Assembly (NCBI RefSeq): GCF_002374835.1
Contig: NZ_NWVD01000001.1
Location: 434,001 to 498,000 of the forward strand
Source of the DNA: Sphingomonas ginsenosidimutans
Lineage (GTDB): Bacteria; Pseudomonadota; Alphaproteobacteria; Sphingomonadales; Sphingomonadaceae
Direction of reading: 5' to 3'
Length of the DNA stretch: 64,000 nucleotides
The translations under genes were made by a program, and so were the position numbers. A model generated the notes under the pieces. The model saw nothing but the letters and a program-made list of their open reading frames with translations. It had not been told where the DNA came from and ran no database searches. Of the stretch, positions 43,006 through 51,422 are shown piece by piece; the stretch's first letter is position 1; each line of letters opens with the position of its first letter.

Positions 43006-44235
43006 ATGCTGTACGACGCTTACGAATTCCAGCGGTCGTGGCTCGCCTCGGCCAGCGCGATGGCGACGTTCGGAGCCAACTGGCTAAAGAGCCAGCCGTC
43101 GCTGAACTATCTGGGCGGCGGGCCGCTGATGGCGTCCGCGCTGGAGGTGTTCGCACATGCCGCCGCGTCGCGCGGGAAGCCCGCGTTCGGCTTCACCGAG
43201 ACGGTGATCGACGGCCGCAGCGTGGGGGTGCAGGAGGAGATCGTCGTGCAACGGCCGTTCGGCCAGCTCAAGCGGTTCGTCCGCGAGGGTGTGGCGGGCG
43301 GGCCGAAGCTGCTGATCGTCGCGCCGATGTCGGGCCATTTCGCCACCCTGCTGCGCGGGACGGTGGAACGGATGCTGCCGGTCGCCGACGTCTACATCAC
43401 CGACTGGCGCGATGCGAAGCTGGTGCCGACCAGTGAGGGGCGTTTCGACCTGGACGATTACATCGACTATCTGGTCGCGTTCATGGAGGCGATCGGCCCG
43501 AACGAGGGGCAGGGCGGGGCGCACATGCTGGCGGTGTGCCAGCCGTCGGTGCCGTGCCTGGCGGCGGTCGCGCTGATGAGTGCGGATCGCCACCCGTGCC
43601 GCCCGCGCACGCTGACCATGATGGGCGGGCCGATCGACACGCGCGAGGCGCCGACCGCGGTCAACACGCTGGCGACCGAGCGGCCGTTCGCGTGGTTCGA
43701 ACAGAATGTCATCGCCACCGTCCCGCTGCTGTATCCGGGTGCGGGACGGAAGGTGTATCCGGGCTTCCTGCAGCTGACCGGGTTCATGACCATGAACCTG
43801 GGCAACCACATGATGAGCCACTACGAGCTCTTCAAGCATCTGGTGACCGGCGACGGCGACAGCGCGGACGCGACCAAGGCGTTCTACGAGGAATATCGTT
43901 CGGTCTGCGACATGACCGCCGAATTCTACCTCCAGACCATCGACGTGGTGTTCCAGAACCATTCGCTGCCCAAGGGCGAGATGACGCATCGCGGGCGGCC
44001 GGTCGACCTGTCCGCGATCACCGACGTCGCGCTGCTGGCGATCGAGGGCGAGCGCGACGATATCTCCGGGCTGGGCCAGACGAAGGCGGCGCTGACGCTG
44101 GCGACCAATTTGCCGGACGGGAAGAAGCGTTACTACATGGCCGAAGGCGTCGGCCATTATGGCATCTTCAACGGGTCCAAATGGCGCAACCGCATCGCGC
44201 CGGTGGTCGAGGAATGGATGGCGGCGAACGGGTGA
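43006..44235 (+). CDS. phaZ: Intracellular polyhydroxyalkanoate depolymerase
   Basis: 409 residues, an alpha/beta hydrolase of the intracellular PHB depolymerase family. The nucleophile elbow is LAVCQPSVP with Cys178 in place of Ser, as in family members such as PhaZ1. The start MLYDAYEFQRSWLASASAMA is standard, and GVGHYGIFNGSKWRN carries the catalytic His. It attacks stored PHB granules and releases 3-hydroxybutyrate, which hydroxybutyrate dehydrogenase can oxidise. ATG 43006 follows GGGGGAAGG by 14 bases. A terminator follows. Confidence 0.96.
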   Translation: MLYDAYEFQRSWLASASAMATFGANWLKSQPSLNYLGGGPLMASALEVFAHAAASRGKPAFGFTETVIDGRSVGVQEEIVVQRPFGQLKRFVREGVAGGPKLLIVAPMSGHFATLLRGTVERMLPVADVYITDWRDAKLVPTSEGRFDLDDYIDYLVAFMEAIGPNEGQGGAHMLAVCQPSVPCLAAVALMSADRHPCRPRTLTMMGGPIDTREAPTAVNTLATERPFAWFEQNVIATVPLLYPGAGRKVYPGFLQLTGFMTMNLGNHMMSHYELFKHLVTGDGDSADATKAFYEEYRSVCDMTAEFYLQTIDVVFQNHSLPKGEMTHRGRPVDLSAITDVALLAIEGERDDISGLGQTKAALTLATNLPDGKKRYYMAEGVGHYGIFNGSKWRNRIAPVVEEWMAANG

Positions 44236-44246
44236 GACTTAGTGCT

Positions 44247-44268
44247 CGTGCTCCTGCGCAGGAGCACG
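44247..44268. repeat. Perfect 22-bp palindrome downstream of phaZ
   Basis: The half-site CGTGCTCCTGC is followed directly by its exact complement. It begins 11 bases after the phaZ stop. The CTCCTGC core resembles half of the palindrome pair at 32343, so it may be a solitary REP unit. Confidence 0.7.
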
Positions 44269-44289
44269 GCGCTTCAGGACAGCAAAAAG

Positions 44290-44322
44290 AAAGGGCCGCC
44301 CGGTCGTCGGGCGGCCCTTTTT
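44290..44322. terminator. Bidirectional rho-independent terminator
   Basis: A perfect 13-bp stem (AAAGGGCCGCCCG, loop GTCGT) ends in TTTTT on the plus strand. It is preceded by an A-rich AGCAAAAAGAAA tract that gives a U-run on the minus strand. It serves phaZ and the convergent flavin-fold gene. Confidence 0.93.
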
Positions 44323-44345
44323 ATGTCCTGCAGTGAGGCGCCCGG

Positions 44346-44849
44346 TCAGGCCGGCGTGCTCTCCGCGGTGGTTTCCACCTTGGCGTGGCTGCCCGCCTCG
44401 TCCGAGCGGATCGTGCCGCCGAACAGCATCTTCAGCTTGCCGCCCAGCGACAGATCGGTTTCCCACAGTTCCGCGCTGTCGATGTCGACGCGCAGCAACG
44501 CGAGGTTGGGGTCGTCCTTGCCGCCCGGAAACCAGGCCTCGACCTGCTTGTTCCACAGCTTGTCGATCTGCGCGCGGTCGTTGTCGATCCGGCCGTTGCC
44601 CGACAGACAGGCGAAGAAATCATGCCCCTTCGCCACGAACTGGAGCATCAGCTCGCGCTTGCCCGCGACCCGATTGTCCTTGCCGATGAAGAAGAACAAG
44701 GTGTCGACCTGATCCTCGTCCAGCTGCGCGGTCAGCGGTTCGCTGTGCGACGATCCGTCCACCGGGCCGACCATGACGAAGGGGCTGTCCGCCATCTTCT
44801 TCCACATGTCTTCTTTCAGCGTGCGGGGATCTTTATTGGCGTCCGCCAT
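44346..44849 (-). CDS. Pyridoxamine-5'-phosphate-oxidase-like general stress protein
   Basis: 167 residues of the split-barrel FMN-binding fold, general stress protein 26 type: MWKKMADSPFVMVGPVDG, LFFFIGKDNRVAGKRELM, FACLSGNGRIDNDRAQIDKLW, and WFPGGKDDPNLALLRVDID. These proteins bind FMN or FAD and are linked to oxidative stress. GAGAGGAG precedes the ATG. Upstream on the minus strand GCAAC and CGTT (44906-44882) are 16 bases apart, one mismatch from an EcfG promoter. Confidence 0.92.
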   Translation of the reverse strand: MADANKDPRTLKEDMWKKMADSPFVMVGPVDGSSHSEPLTAQLDEDQVDTLFFFIGKDNRVAGKRELMLQFVAKGHDFFACLSGNGRIDNDRAQIDKLWNKQVEAWFPGGKDDPNLALLRVDIDSAELWETDLSLGGKLKMLFGGTIRSDEAGSHAKVETTAESTPA

Positions 44850-45010
44850 CGTCAGTCTCCTCTCGATCGGTTCGAGCGGTGAACGAGGGGAGCGGGCGTT
44901 GGTTGCGAGGGGGGACCCCCAACCCGCGCGCGTTGCCGACGTCACTGTTTGCTTTCGGCATGTTCGTGCTGAAGGTGATCGAAGTGGTCCGGCGAAACTA
45001 GGGCACGGGC

Positions 45011-45132
45011 GGGGGCCGGTCTGGCAGCCGGCCCCCAAACGCCAAGAACCCGGTCGCTGGCACGACCGGGGTTCCCGTAGAGGCGCTATGTCATCGCCTG
45101 CACCAATACATAGCGTACTGGCCGTTGCCTCT
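45011..45132. other. Cluster of three stable hairpins downstream of the thiolase gene, possible structured RNA
   Basis: Three consecutive inverted repeats fill part of the 286-base gap. The first is a 9-bp stem, 45011-45019 with 45028-45036 (GGGGGCCGG arm). The second is an 11-bp stem with one bulged G, 45046-45056 with 45063-45074 (GAACCCGGTCG arm). The third is an 8-bp stem, 45084-45091 with 45108-45115 (CGCTATGT arm), enclosed by AGAGGC/GCCTCT at 45079-45084 and 45127-45132. None is followed by a T-run, so simple termination is not the obvious explanation. The rest of 44850-45010 shows nothing recognisable beyond the weak stress promoter. Confidence 0.45.
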
Positions 45133-45135
45133 CAA

Positions 45136-46314
45136 TTACAGGACTTCGAACAGCCCCGCCGCGCCCATGCCGCCGCCGACGCACATCGTCACGACGACGT
45201 ACTTGGCGCCGCGACGCTTGCCTTCGATCAGCGCGTGGCCGGTCATCCGTGCGCCCGACATGCCATAGGGGTGGCCGATCGAAATCGCGCCGCCGTTGAC
45301 GTTGAGCAGCTCGTCGGGGATGCCCAGCTTGTCGCGGCAGTAAAGCACCTGCACCGCGAACGCCTCGTTCAGTTCCCACAGCCCGATGTCGTCCATCTTC
45401 AGGCCGTTGCGCTCCAGCAGCTTGGGGATTGCGAAGACCGGGCCGATGCCCATTTCGTCGGGCTTGGTGCCCGCCACTGCCATGCCGACGTAGCGGCCGA
45501 GCGGGGTCAGCCCCTTGGCCGCGGCGACCTTCTCCTCCATCAGCACGCTGGCCGAGGCGCCGTCCGACAGCTGGCTGGCGTTGCCCGCCGTGATGTTGAG
45601 GTCCGGGCCGAGCACCGGCTTCAGGCTCTTGAGCCCTTCCAGCGTGGTATCGGCGCGATTGCCCTCATCCTTCGACAGGGTCACTTCCTCATAGGAGACT
45701 TCCTTGGTCTCCTTGTTGACGTTCGCCTTGGTCGCGGTGACGGCGACGATCTCGTCATCGAACTTGCCGGCGGCCTGCGCGGCGGCGGTGCGCATCTGCG
45801 AGCGATAGCCATATTCGTCCTGCGCATCGCGGCTGATGCCGTAGCGCTTGGCGACCACCTCCGCGGTCTGCAGCATCGGCATGTAGATGTCGCCGTGCAT
45901 CGCCAGCAGTTCCTTGTCGGGCGCGACGCGCATTTCCGGCGTCTGCACCAGCGAGATGCTGTCGACGCCGCCGCCGATCGTCACGTCCATGCCGTCGACG
46001 ACGATCTGCTTGGCGGCGGTGGCGATCGCCATCAGGCCCGAGGCGCACTGGCGGTCGAGCGACATGCCCGACACGCTGACCGGCAGGCCGGCGCGCAGCA
46101 GGCTGGTGCGCGCGATATTGCCCGCCTGATGCCCCTGCTGGAGCGCGGCGCCGAACACGACGTCGTCCACTTCCGCGCCGTCGATCTTCGCGCGCTCCAC
46201 GGCGGCCTTGATCGCATGGCTGGCGAGCGTGGGGGAGGGCAGGTTGTTGAACGCCCCGCGATAGGCGCGGCCGATCGGGGTGCGGGCGGTGGAAACGATG
46301 ACGGCGGAACGCAT
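45136..46314 (-). CDS. Acetyl-CoA C-acyltransferase (thiolase)
   Basis: 392 residues. The catalytic Cys90 is in [12 protein letters not shown], the second half has ELNEAFAVQ and [19 protein letters not shown], and the second active-site Cys lies in [16 protein letters not shown]. All thiolase active-site residues are present. It condenses or cleaves 3-oxoacyl-CoA, and the neighbouring MaoC-type hydratase fits a fatty-acid degradation role; FadA-like specificity is inferred, and acetoacetyl-CoA thiolase (PhaA) is possible. A REPIN-like element separates it from the upstream MaoC gene. Confidence 0.95.
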   Translation of the reverse strand: MRSAVIVSTARTPIGRAYRGAFNNLPSPTLASHAIKAAVERAKIDGAEVDDVVFGAALQQGHQAGNIARTSLLRAGLPVSVSGMSLDRQCASGLMAIATAAKQIVVDGMDVTIGGGVDSISLVQTPEMRVAPDKELLAMHGDIYMPMLQTAEVVAKRYGISRDAQDEYGYRSQMRTAAAQAAGKFDDEIVAVTATKANVNKETKEVSYEEVTLSKDEGNRADTTLEGLKSLKPVLGPDLNITAGNASQLSDGASASVLMEEKVAAAKGLTPLGRYVGMAVAGTKPDEMGIGPVFAIPKLLERNGLKMDDIGLWELNEAFAVQVLYCRDKLGIPDELLNVNGGAISIGHPYGMSGARMTGHALIEGKRRGAKYVVVTMCVGGGMGAAGLFEVL

Positions 46315-46334
46315 GAAGACAGTCCTTTGCGGTC

Positions 46335-46395
46335 GTCACCCCGGCGAAGGCCGGGGTTGTGTGCGGCGGGAGACCCCGGCCTTCGCCGGGGTGAC
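46335..46395. repeat. REPIN-like palindrome pair between MaoC and thiolase genes
   Basis: Two perfect complementary palindromes: 46338-46357 (ACCCCGGCGAAGGCCGGGGT) and 46373-46392 (ACCCCGGCCTTCGCCGGGGT), which are reverse complements of each other, with GTC and GAC edges. This is the most regular copy in the window. Confidence 0.88.
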
Positions 46396-46406
46396 GGATA
46401 ATGGGA

Positions 46407-46856
46407 TCAGACGAACACCTGCGTGATCCATTCGGCGATCATCGCGGGCTTGTCCTGCCCCTCGATCTCGACGGTGGTCTCGGTGGTGTACTGATACTGG
46501 CCGGGGCGCTTTTCCTCGAACTCGGTGATCCTGGAGCGGCCGCGGACGCGGGAATTGGACGGCACCGGCGCCAGGAAGCGGACCTTGTTGCCGCCGTAGT
46601 TGACGCCCATCTTCACCCCGTCGAGCCGCGGCGCGTCGGGCGTCTTCATCGCCAGCTGCGGCAGCAGCGACAGCGTCAGGAAACCGTGCGCGATGGTGGT
46701 GCCGAACGGCGTCAGCTTCGCGCGTTCGGGATCGACATGGATGAACTGGTGATCGCCGGTCGCGTCGGCGAACTTGTCGATCATGTCCTGCGTCACGTCG
46801 ACCCAGTCCGACAGGCTTTCCCTGCCGATGGCGGCTTTCATCTCGTCTGCGTTCAC
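46407..46856 (-). CDS. MaoC-family dehydratase (NodN-like)
   Basis: 149 residues. The hydratase motif is DATGDHQFIHVDPERA, with Asp and His as catalytic pair, followed by FGTTIAHGFLTLSLLPQL. This is the NodN/R-specific enoyl-CoA hydratase type. It probably hydrates enoyl-CoA ahead of thiolase, which lies downstream on the same strand. The stretch GVNYGGNKVRFLAPVPSNSR matches the second hot-dog strand set. Start ATG 46856 is followed by MKAAIGRESL, usual in relatives. Confidence 0.92.
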   Translation of the reverse strand: MNADEMKAAIGRESLSDWVDVTQDMIDKFADATGDHQFIHVDPERAKLTPFGTTIAHGFLTLSLLPQLAMKTPDAPRLDGVKMGVNYGGNKVRFLAPVPSNSRVRGRSRITEFEEKRPGQYQYTTETTVEIEGQDKPAMIAEWITQVFV

Positions 46857-46993
46857 GGCCTCTCATCCCCTCGCTGAACGGATGCGCCTCTCTAGGCCGG
46901 GGGCGGGGGCGGCTGCAAGGGTCATGCGAACCGATAGTTTGAAGACGAGCCGTTCCGTACCGTCAATTGAGCGAACCCGACTTTCTAAACGTG

Positions 46994-47022
46994 AAAAGGG
47001 CGCGCCGTCCGGCACGCCCTTT
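46994..47022 (-). terminator. Intrinsic terminator of the glycine-zipper gene
   Basis: An imperfect 13-bp stem (AAGGGCG and CGCCCTT arms with a GCCG/CGGC inner part and one mismatch) lies 27 bases past the stop on the minus strand. It is followed by TTTTC. Confidence 0.7.
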
Positions 47023-47048
47023 CCGATTCGCCCGGGCTGGGTAGCGCG

Positions 47049-47432
47049 TTAGCGGCAGCGCACCTGCCCGCGATCCACCTCACGCCCCAGCAACGCGCCG
47101 CCGGCGCCCCCCGCCAGCGTGCCGAGCAGGCCGCCGCCCAGCACGTTGCCGAGCACCGCGCCGCCGACGCCGCCGATCACCAGCCCCGTGGTGCCGTCGT
47201 TGCGACGGCAATAAGTGCGCCCGTCCTGACCGCGATAGATGCGATCGTTGCGGGTCAGGCGGCGTTCGCGATAGCGGCCCTCGCGATAACTGTCGGACGG
47301 GTTCCAATTCTGGTCTTCGCCATGCCAGCGATAGTCGCGGTCACGATCGCGGCGCTGGGCATCGGCGGGGGCCACCGCCAGCGGGGCGGTGACGGTGGCA
47401 AGCATCAGTGCGGACAGCAGCGCATTCTTCAT
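47049..47432 (-). CDS. Glycine-zipper 2TM domain protein, exported
   Basis: 127 residues. A signal peptide ends near APADAQ, then a basic Arg/Tyr/Asp-rich segment, then the glycine-zipper membrane motif GLVIGGVGGAVLGNVLGGG, and GTLAGGAGGALLGREVDRG at the end. The family (Rick_17kDa-like) inserts in the outer membrane or periplasm; function unknown. A GGXXXXGGXXXXG pattern is clearly visible. A candidate EcfG-like promoter lies just upstream. Confidence 0.88.
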   Translation of the reverse strand: MKNALLSALMLATVTAPLAVAPADAQRRDRDRDYRWHGEDQNWNPSDSYREGRYRERRLTRNDRIYRGQDGRTYCRRNDGTTGLVIGGVGGAVLGNVLGGGLLGTLAGGAGGALLGREVDRGQVRCR

Positions 47433-47457
47433 GGCGTCTTCTCCTCTTCCCCCGCTC

Positions 47458-47483
47458 AACGTCGCGAGGGGGCGGCAGGTTCA
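47458..47483 (-). promoter_or_regulatory. Weak EcfG-like promoter of the glycine-zipper gene
   Basis: On the minus strand TGAAC and CGTT are separated by 17 bases, one mismatch in the -35. It overlaps the stop codon of the upstream mechanosensitive-channel gene and is 26 bases from the start of the glycine-zipper gene. Confidence 0.35.
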
Positions 47484-48653
47484 ACGCGAAGCGTCGGCGG
47501 GCGGCGTCAGCTGGACGTGTTCGGGATAGGGCATGACCAGTCGCCCGTCGGGCGCGGCGGTGAAGGTGGTCTGCGTCGGATAAGGAATGCTGATCCCCTC
47601 CTCCGCGAAGCGACGCATGATCGCCACCAGCAGGCGGTTGCGCGTGGCATGGGCGGTTCCCCAGTCGTCGCCCGGCGTATCGACCTGCAGCACGAAGTCG
47701 AGGCTCGACGCGCCGAAGCTCTCGAACCCGGCGCGCGCGACCGTCGCGCCTTCGGCCTCGACCAGTTCGGTCAGGATGTCGGGAAGGCGGGCCAGCGTCT
47801 CCGGCGGCGTCTCGTACGCGACGCCGATCGTATAGGCGACGCGGACATGATCGCGCATCGTCGTGTTCTGGATTTCCTTGTCCAGCAGGTTGCGGTTCGA
47901 GATGATCCGCAATTCGCCGGTGAAGGCGCGGATGCGCGTCGATTTCAGCCCGATCGCCTCGATCACGCCGCTGGTATTGTCGTAGCTGATCTTGTCGCCG
48001 CGCCGGAACGGCCGGTCGAAGATGATCGCCAGCGCCGCGAACAGGTCGCCGAAGATGCCCTGCGCGGCGAGGCCGATCGCGATGCCGCCGACGCCGAGAC
48101 CCGCGACCAGCCCGGTGACGTTGACGCCGAGATTGTCGAGCACGACGACCAGCGCGATCGCGAACACCGCGAAGCTGACCAGCAGACGGATCAGCCCCAT
48201 CGCGCTCATCAGCGCTTCGCCGCTGTAATGTTCGGAGCGGGTGCGATGCTCGATCGCGCCCAGGATCAGTTCGCGCGCCCACACCGCCGCCTGGAACACC
48301 GCGGCAACGGTGAACAGGAAGCCGGCGGTCTTTTCGACTTCCGGCGGCGTCGCGGCGTAACCGCTGACCAGCCGCGCGGACACCATCACGATGAAAAAGC
48401 CGCCGGTCCGCTCGATCGCGCGCCCGACGACCGCGGACCAGCCCTTGCCCGACGTGCTGCGCGCCGCCAGCCGCGCGCCGAGACTGCGCAGCCAGAACAG
48501 CAGCAGCGCGATGGCGACGCCCGCGCCGATCGCGATCAGGATTTCCAGCCAGCGTTCCTGAAGCCACGTCACCGCCGAACCGAACAGCGCGGTCATCTGA
48601 TCCCCGACGCGGCCCGTGTCCAGCGCGGGCGCGGCGGCCTTGGCATTGCTCAT
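47481..48653 (-). CDS. Small-conductance mechanosensitive channel, MscS family
   Basis: 390 residues. Several N-terminal helices precede the pore helix TM3, visible as VTGLVAGLGVGGIAIGLAAQ followed by GIFGDLFAALAIIFDRPF. A beta domain (FRRGDKISYDNTSGVIEAIG) and a cytoplasmic alpha/beta domain follow. It opens under membrane tension to release solutes on osmotic downshift. Its start is one base after the topoisomerase stop, so the two are cotranscribed. Confidence 0.94.
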   Translation of the reverse strand: MSNAKAAAPALDTGRVGDQMTALFGSAVTWLQERWLEILIAIGAGVAIALLLFWLRSLGARLAARSTSGKGWSAVVGRAIERTGGFFIVMVSARLVSGYAATPPEVEKTAGFLFTVAAVFQAAVWARELILGAIEHRTRSEHYSGEALMSAMGLIRLLVSFAVFAIALVVVLDNLGVNVTGLVAGLGVGGIAIGLAAQGIFGDLFAALAIIFDRPFRRGDKISYDNTSGVIEAIGLKSTRIRAFTGELRIISNRNLLDKEIQNTTMRDHVRVAYTIGVAYETPPETLARLPDILTELVEAEGATVARAGFESFGASSLDFVLQVDTPGDDWGTAHATRNRLLVAIMRRFAEEGISIPYPTQTTFTAAPDGRLVMPYPEHVQLTPPADASR

Positions 48654-48654
48654 G

Positions 48655-49668
48655 TCAGGCGGCCTTTCGCTCGCACGCGCCGGCGGTTTCCAGAAAGGCT
48701 ATCAGCCCGCGCTCGATACGGGTCAGATAGTGCGTCGCGCGCGGCAGCCGCAGCGACTGGCGAAACACGGCCTGCGCGGCCTTGTCCTTGCCCAGGTCGA
48801 TCAGCGCGGGGTGGACATAGGATTTGCGGGCGATCGCGGGCGTGTTGCCCAGCCGCGCGACGACCGGCTCCAGCATCGTTTTCAGCCCGATCGGCGCTTC
48901 GGCCTCCACCAGCGCCTCGAACGCGGTGACGCTGGCCCCCCAGGTACGGAAATGCTTGGCGGTGAATTCCCCGCCGGTCGCCTCGCGGATATAGGCGTTG
49001 ACGTCGGAGGAGGTGACGCCGTGCGCCGCGCCATCGTCGCCGACATATTGGAACAGCTTTTGTCCCGGCAGGTCCTGGCACTTCTTCACGAAGCGGGCCA
49101 GGCTGCCGTCGGTGATCTTCAGCCGCCGCTGCTTGCCCGACTTGGCGCGATATTCCAGCGTCAGCGTGGCGCCGCGAATGTCGGCATGCCGATCGCGCAG
49201 CGTGGTCAGTCCGAAACTCTTGTTTGTCCTGGCATAGCTTTCGTTCCCGATGCGCAGCGATGCGATGTCGAGCAACTTGACGATCGCGGCGACGGTGCGC
49301 TCCTTGCTGTGCGTCCGTCGCGCCAGGTCGCTTTCCACCCGCGCGCGCAGCCGGGCCAGCGCCTGTCCGAACGGCGCGCACAGATCGTATTTTGCGGCTT
49401 CCTGCTGCGCGCGGAAGTCGAGGTGATAGCGATATTGCTTGCGCCCCTTTTCATCCCAGCCGATCGCCTGGATGTGGCCATGCGCATGGGGGCAGAACCA
49501 GGCGTCGGTATAGGCGGGGGGCAGGCCGATCGCGTTGAGCCGGTCGATTTCGTCGCGATCGGTGATCCGGGTGCCGTCCGGCAAGTGATAGGCCCATTTG
49601 CCGTGGCGGGTCTTTTTCCGGGTAATGCCGGGTTCCTCGTCATCGCAATAGGTGATCGCTCGCGCCAC
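48655..49668 (-). CDS. DNA topoisomerase IB
   Basis: 337 residues, the short bacterial poxvirus-like type IB enzyme. The catalytic Tyr284 is in ARKSYVHPALID. Other landmarks are RHGKWAYHLPDGTRITDRDE at the N-terminus, KLLDIASLRIGNESYA, and AKHFRTWGASVTA with the catalytic Arg/His region. It relaxes supercoils through a 3'-phosphotyrosine link. It is the first gene of a topoisomerase-MscS pair, divergent from the PfpI-like gene across a 146-base region. Confidence 0.95.
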   Translation of the reverse strand: MARAITYCDDEEPGITRKKTRHGKWAYHLPDGTRITDRDEIDRLNAIGLPPAYTDAWFCPHAHGHIQAIGWDEKGRKQYRYHLDFRAQQEAAKYDLCAPFGQALARLRARVESDLARRTHSKERTVAAIVKLLDIASLRIGNESYARTNKSFGLTTLRDRHADIRGATLTLEYRAKSGKQRRLKITDGSLARFVKKCQDLPGQKLFQYVGDDGAAHGVTSSDVNAYIREATGGEFTAKHFRTWGASVTAFEALVEAEAPIGLKTMLEPVVARLGNTPAIARKSYVHPALIDLGKDKAAQAVFRQSLRLPRATHYLTRIERGLIAFLETAGACERKAA

Positions 49669-49736
49669 GCGCCCTTCGCCTTTCCGGTCCGGATGCTCCG
49701 ACCAATGGTCTCGGGAAATGCGCGGGCCGTCGCTTC

Positions 49737-49746
49737 GTTCCGGAAC
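49737..49746. promoter_or_regulatory. Back-to-back GGAAC -35-like elements between divergent genes
   Basis: The palindrome GTTCCGGAAC supplies GGAAC on both strands. Towards the PfpI-like gene the matching -10 after 17 bases is GGTT; towards topoisomerase after 16 bases it is CATT. Each is one mismatch from the EcfG consensus, so a divergent stress promoter is plausible but not certain. Confidence 0.4.
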
Positions 49747-49814
49747 GGGGCGGGGCAGGCGGGGGTTCTGCCACCGCCCCCAGGCACATCTTTCCAGACA
49801 TTCAGGAGATTTCC

Positions 49815-50372
49815 ATGGCCGACCTGTCGCAAGCCCGCGTGCTGATGATCGCCGCCGACGGTTTTGAAACCGTGGAGCTGTTCGAACCGAAAAAGGCGCT
49901 GGAAGCCGCCGGCGCCACCGTGACGCTGGCGTCGATCAGGCGCGACCCGATCCAGGGCATGAAGGGCGATATCAACAAGGCGGAAACCGCCACCCCCGAC
50001 CTGACGCTGGAGGAGGTAAACCCCGACGATTACGACGCGCTGGTCCTGCCCGGCGGGGTCGCCAACCCCGATAAATTGCGGCTGGAGGAGCGCGCGCTGG
50101 AAATCGTCGAGGACTTCATGGACGATGACAAGATCGTCGCCGCGATCTGCCACGCGCCGTGGCTGCTGGTCGAGGCGGAGGTGATCGACGGTCGCCGGCT
50201 GACGGGATATCCGTCGATCCGTACCGACCTGGAGAATGCCGGCGGCGACGTGGTGGACGAGGAGGTCGTGATCGACGGCAACCTCATCACCAGCCGCAAT
50301 CCCGACGACATCCCCGCGTTCAACAAGGCGATCATCGACGCGCTGTCGCAGATGGCGACCGAGGAAGCCTGA
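49815..50372 (+). CDS. PfpI/DJ-1 family protein (class I glutamine amidotransferase-like)
   Basis: 185 residues. The nucleophile elbow is VAAICHAPWLLVEAEVI, with Cys followed by His, and the Glu at the start (GFETVELFEP) completes the usual set. YDALVLPGGVANPDKLR is a strong PfpI landmark. Family members are deglycases, proteases or stress chaperones; many bacterial ones are induced by general stress. The start at ATG 49815 follows AGGAG by about seven bases. Confidence 0.94.
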   Translation: MADLSQARVLMIAADGFETVELFEPKKALEAAGATVTLASIRRDPIQGMKGDINKAETATPDLTLEEVNPDDYDALVLPGGVANPDKLRLEERALEIVEDFMDDDKIVAAICHAPWLLVEAEVIDGRRLTGYPSIRTDLENAGGDVVDEEVVIDGNLITSRNPDDIPAFNKAIIDALSQMATEEA

Positions 50373-50402
50373 CCCGGGCCATCACGGCCGGTGGTTCAAA
50401 TA

Positions 50403-50438
50403 GGGACGCGCCCCGCCCGGTCGGGTGGGGCGCGTCCC
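50403..50438. terminator. Long hairpin after the PfpI-like gene, probable terminator
   Basis: A 12-bp perfect stem (GGGACGCGCCCC and its complement) with a 12-base loop lies 30 bases past the stop. No T-run follows, so it may stop transcription only weakly or stabilise the 3' end. Confidence 0.5.
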
Positions 50439-50489
50439 CGCGCGTTATGGCATGAGCGCGGGCGGCTTTCGCTGCCGGAGAGATGCCTG

Positions 50490-51419
50490 ATGCGCCGTAT
50501 CGCTGCCCTTGCCCTGACCTTCGCCGCCGCCGCCTCGGCCAGCGCGCAGGCGCCGACCGGGCGCTTCGTCGTCGGCGACCAGGTATTCGGCACGCTGCAA
50601 CAGGCGGTCGACGCGATCGGCGACGGGGAAGGGACGATCCACATCCCGCCGGGCACCTATCGCGACTGCGCGGTGCAGGAGAAGGGGCGGATCGCCTTCG
50701 TCGCGGACAAGCCGGGCAGCGTCATCTTCACGCGCGTGACGTGCGAGGACAAGGCCGCGCTGGTGCTGCGCGGGCGCGGCGCGCGGGTCGAGGGGATCGT
50801 GTTCACGCATCTGGAGGTGGGCGACGGCAACGGCGCGGGCATCCGGCTGGAACACGGCAACCTGTCGGTGGTGCAGTCGATGTTCCTCGACAGCCAGTGC
50901 GGCATCCTGACCGCGGAGGATCCGTCCGCCACGGTCTCGATCGACCATTCGACCTTCGCGGGGCTGGGCAAGGATCCGACCGGCAATGGCGCGCATGCCG
51001 TTTATGTCGGCGGTTACGGCGCGGCTAAGGTGACCGCCTCGCGGTTCGAGCGCGGACGTGGCGGCCATTACCTGAAGGTGCGTGCGCCGCGCGTGGAGAT
51101 CGTCGGCAACAGCTTCGACGATACGCAGGGGCATACCACCAATTACATGATCGACCTGTCGAACGGCGCGCGCGGGCGGATCGCCGACAACGCCTTCGTG
51201 ATGGGGCGCGACAAGGACAATCACTCGACGATGATCACCGTCGCGCCGGAGGGGGCGCGCAACGATTCGACCGGGCTGGTGATCGAGGGCAATCGCGCGT
51301 CGCTGGCGCCGGGCGTGGACTACAAGCCGGTGTTCGTCGGCAACTGGTCCGGCGAGCAGCTGGTGATCCGCGGCAATGCGCTGGGCGCGGGGATCACCAC
51401 CACCGCCCGCCGCTGGTGA
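50490..51419 (+). CDS. Exported right-handed parallel beta-helix protein
   Basis: 309 residues with a signal peptide (ALALTFAAAASASAQA). The rest is built of short beta-helix coils (DAIGDGEGTIHIPPGTY, GIRLEHGNLSVVQSMFLDSQ and VEIVGNSFDDTQGHTTNYM). It is pectin-lyase-like in fold, but no catalytic residue set is apparent. It sits next to the polysaccharide locus on the opposite strand, so a carbohydrate-binding or lyase role is possible. GGAGAGATGCCTG precedes the ATG. Confidence 0.85.
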   Translation: MRRIAALALTFAAAASASAQAPTGRFVVGDQVFGTLQQAVDAIGDGEGTIHIPPGTYRDCAVQEKGRIAFVADKPGSVIFTRVTCEDKAALVLRGRGARVEGIVFTHLEVGDGNGAGIRLEHGNLSVVQSMFLDSQCGILTAEDPSATVSIDHSTFAGLGKDPTGNGAHAVYVGGYGAAKVTASRFERGRGGHYLKVRAPRVEIVGNSFDDTQGHTTNYMIDLSNGARGRIADNAFVMGRDKDNHSTMITVAPEGARNDSTGLVIEGNRASLAPGVDYKPVFVGNWSGEQLVIRGNALGAGITTTARRW

Positions 51420-51422
51420 AGG

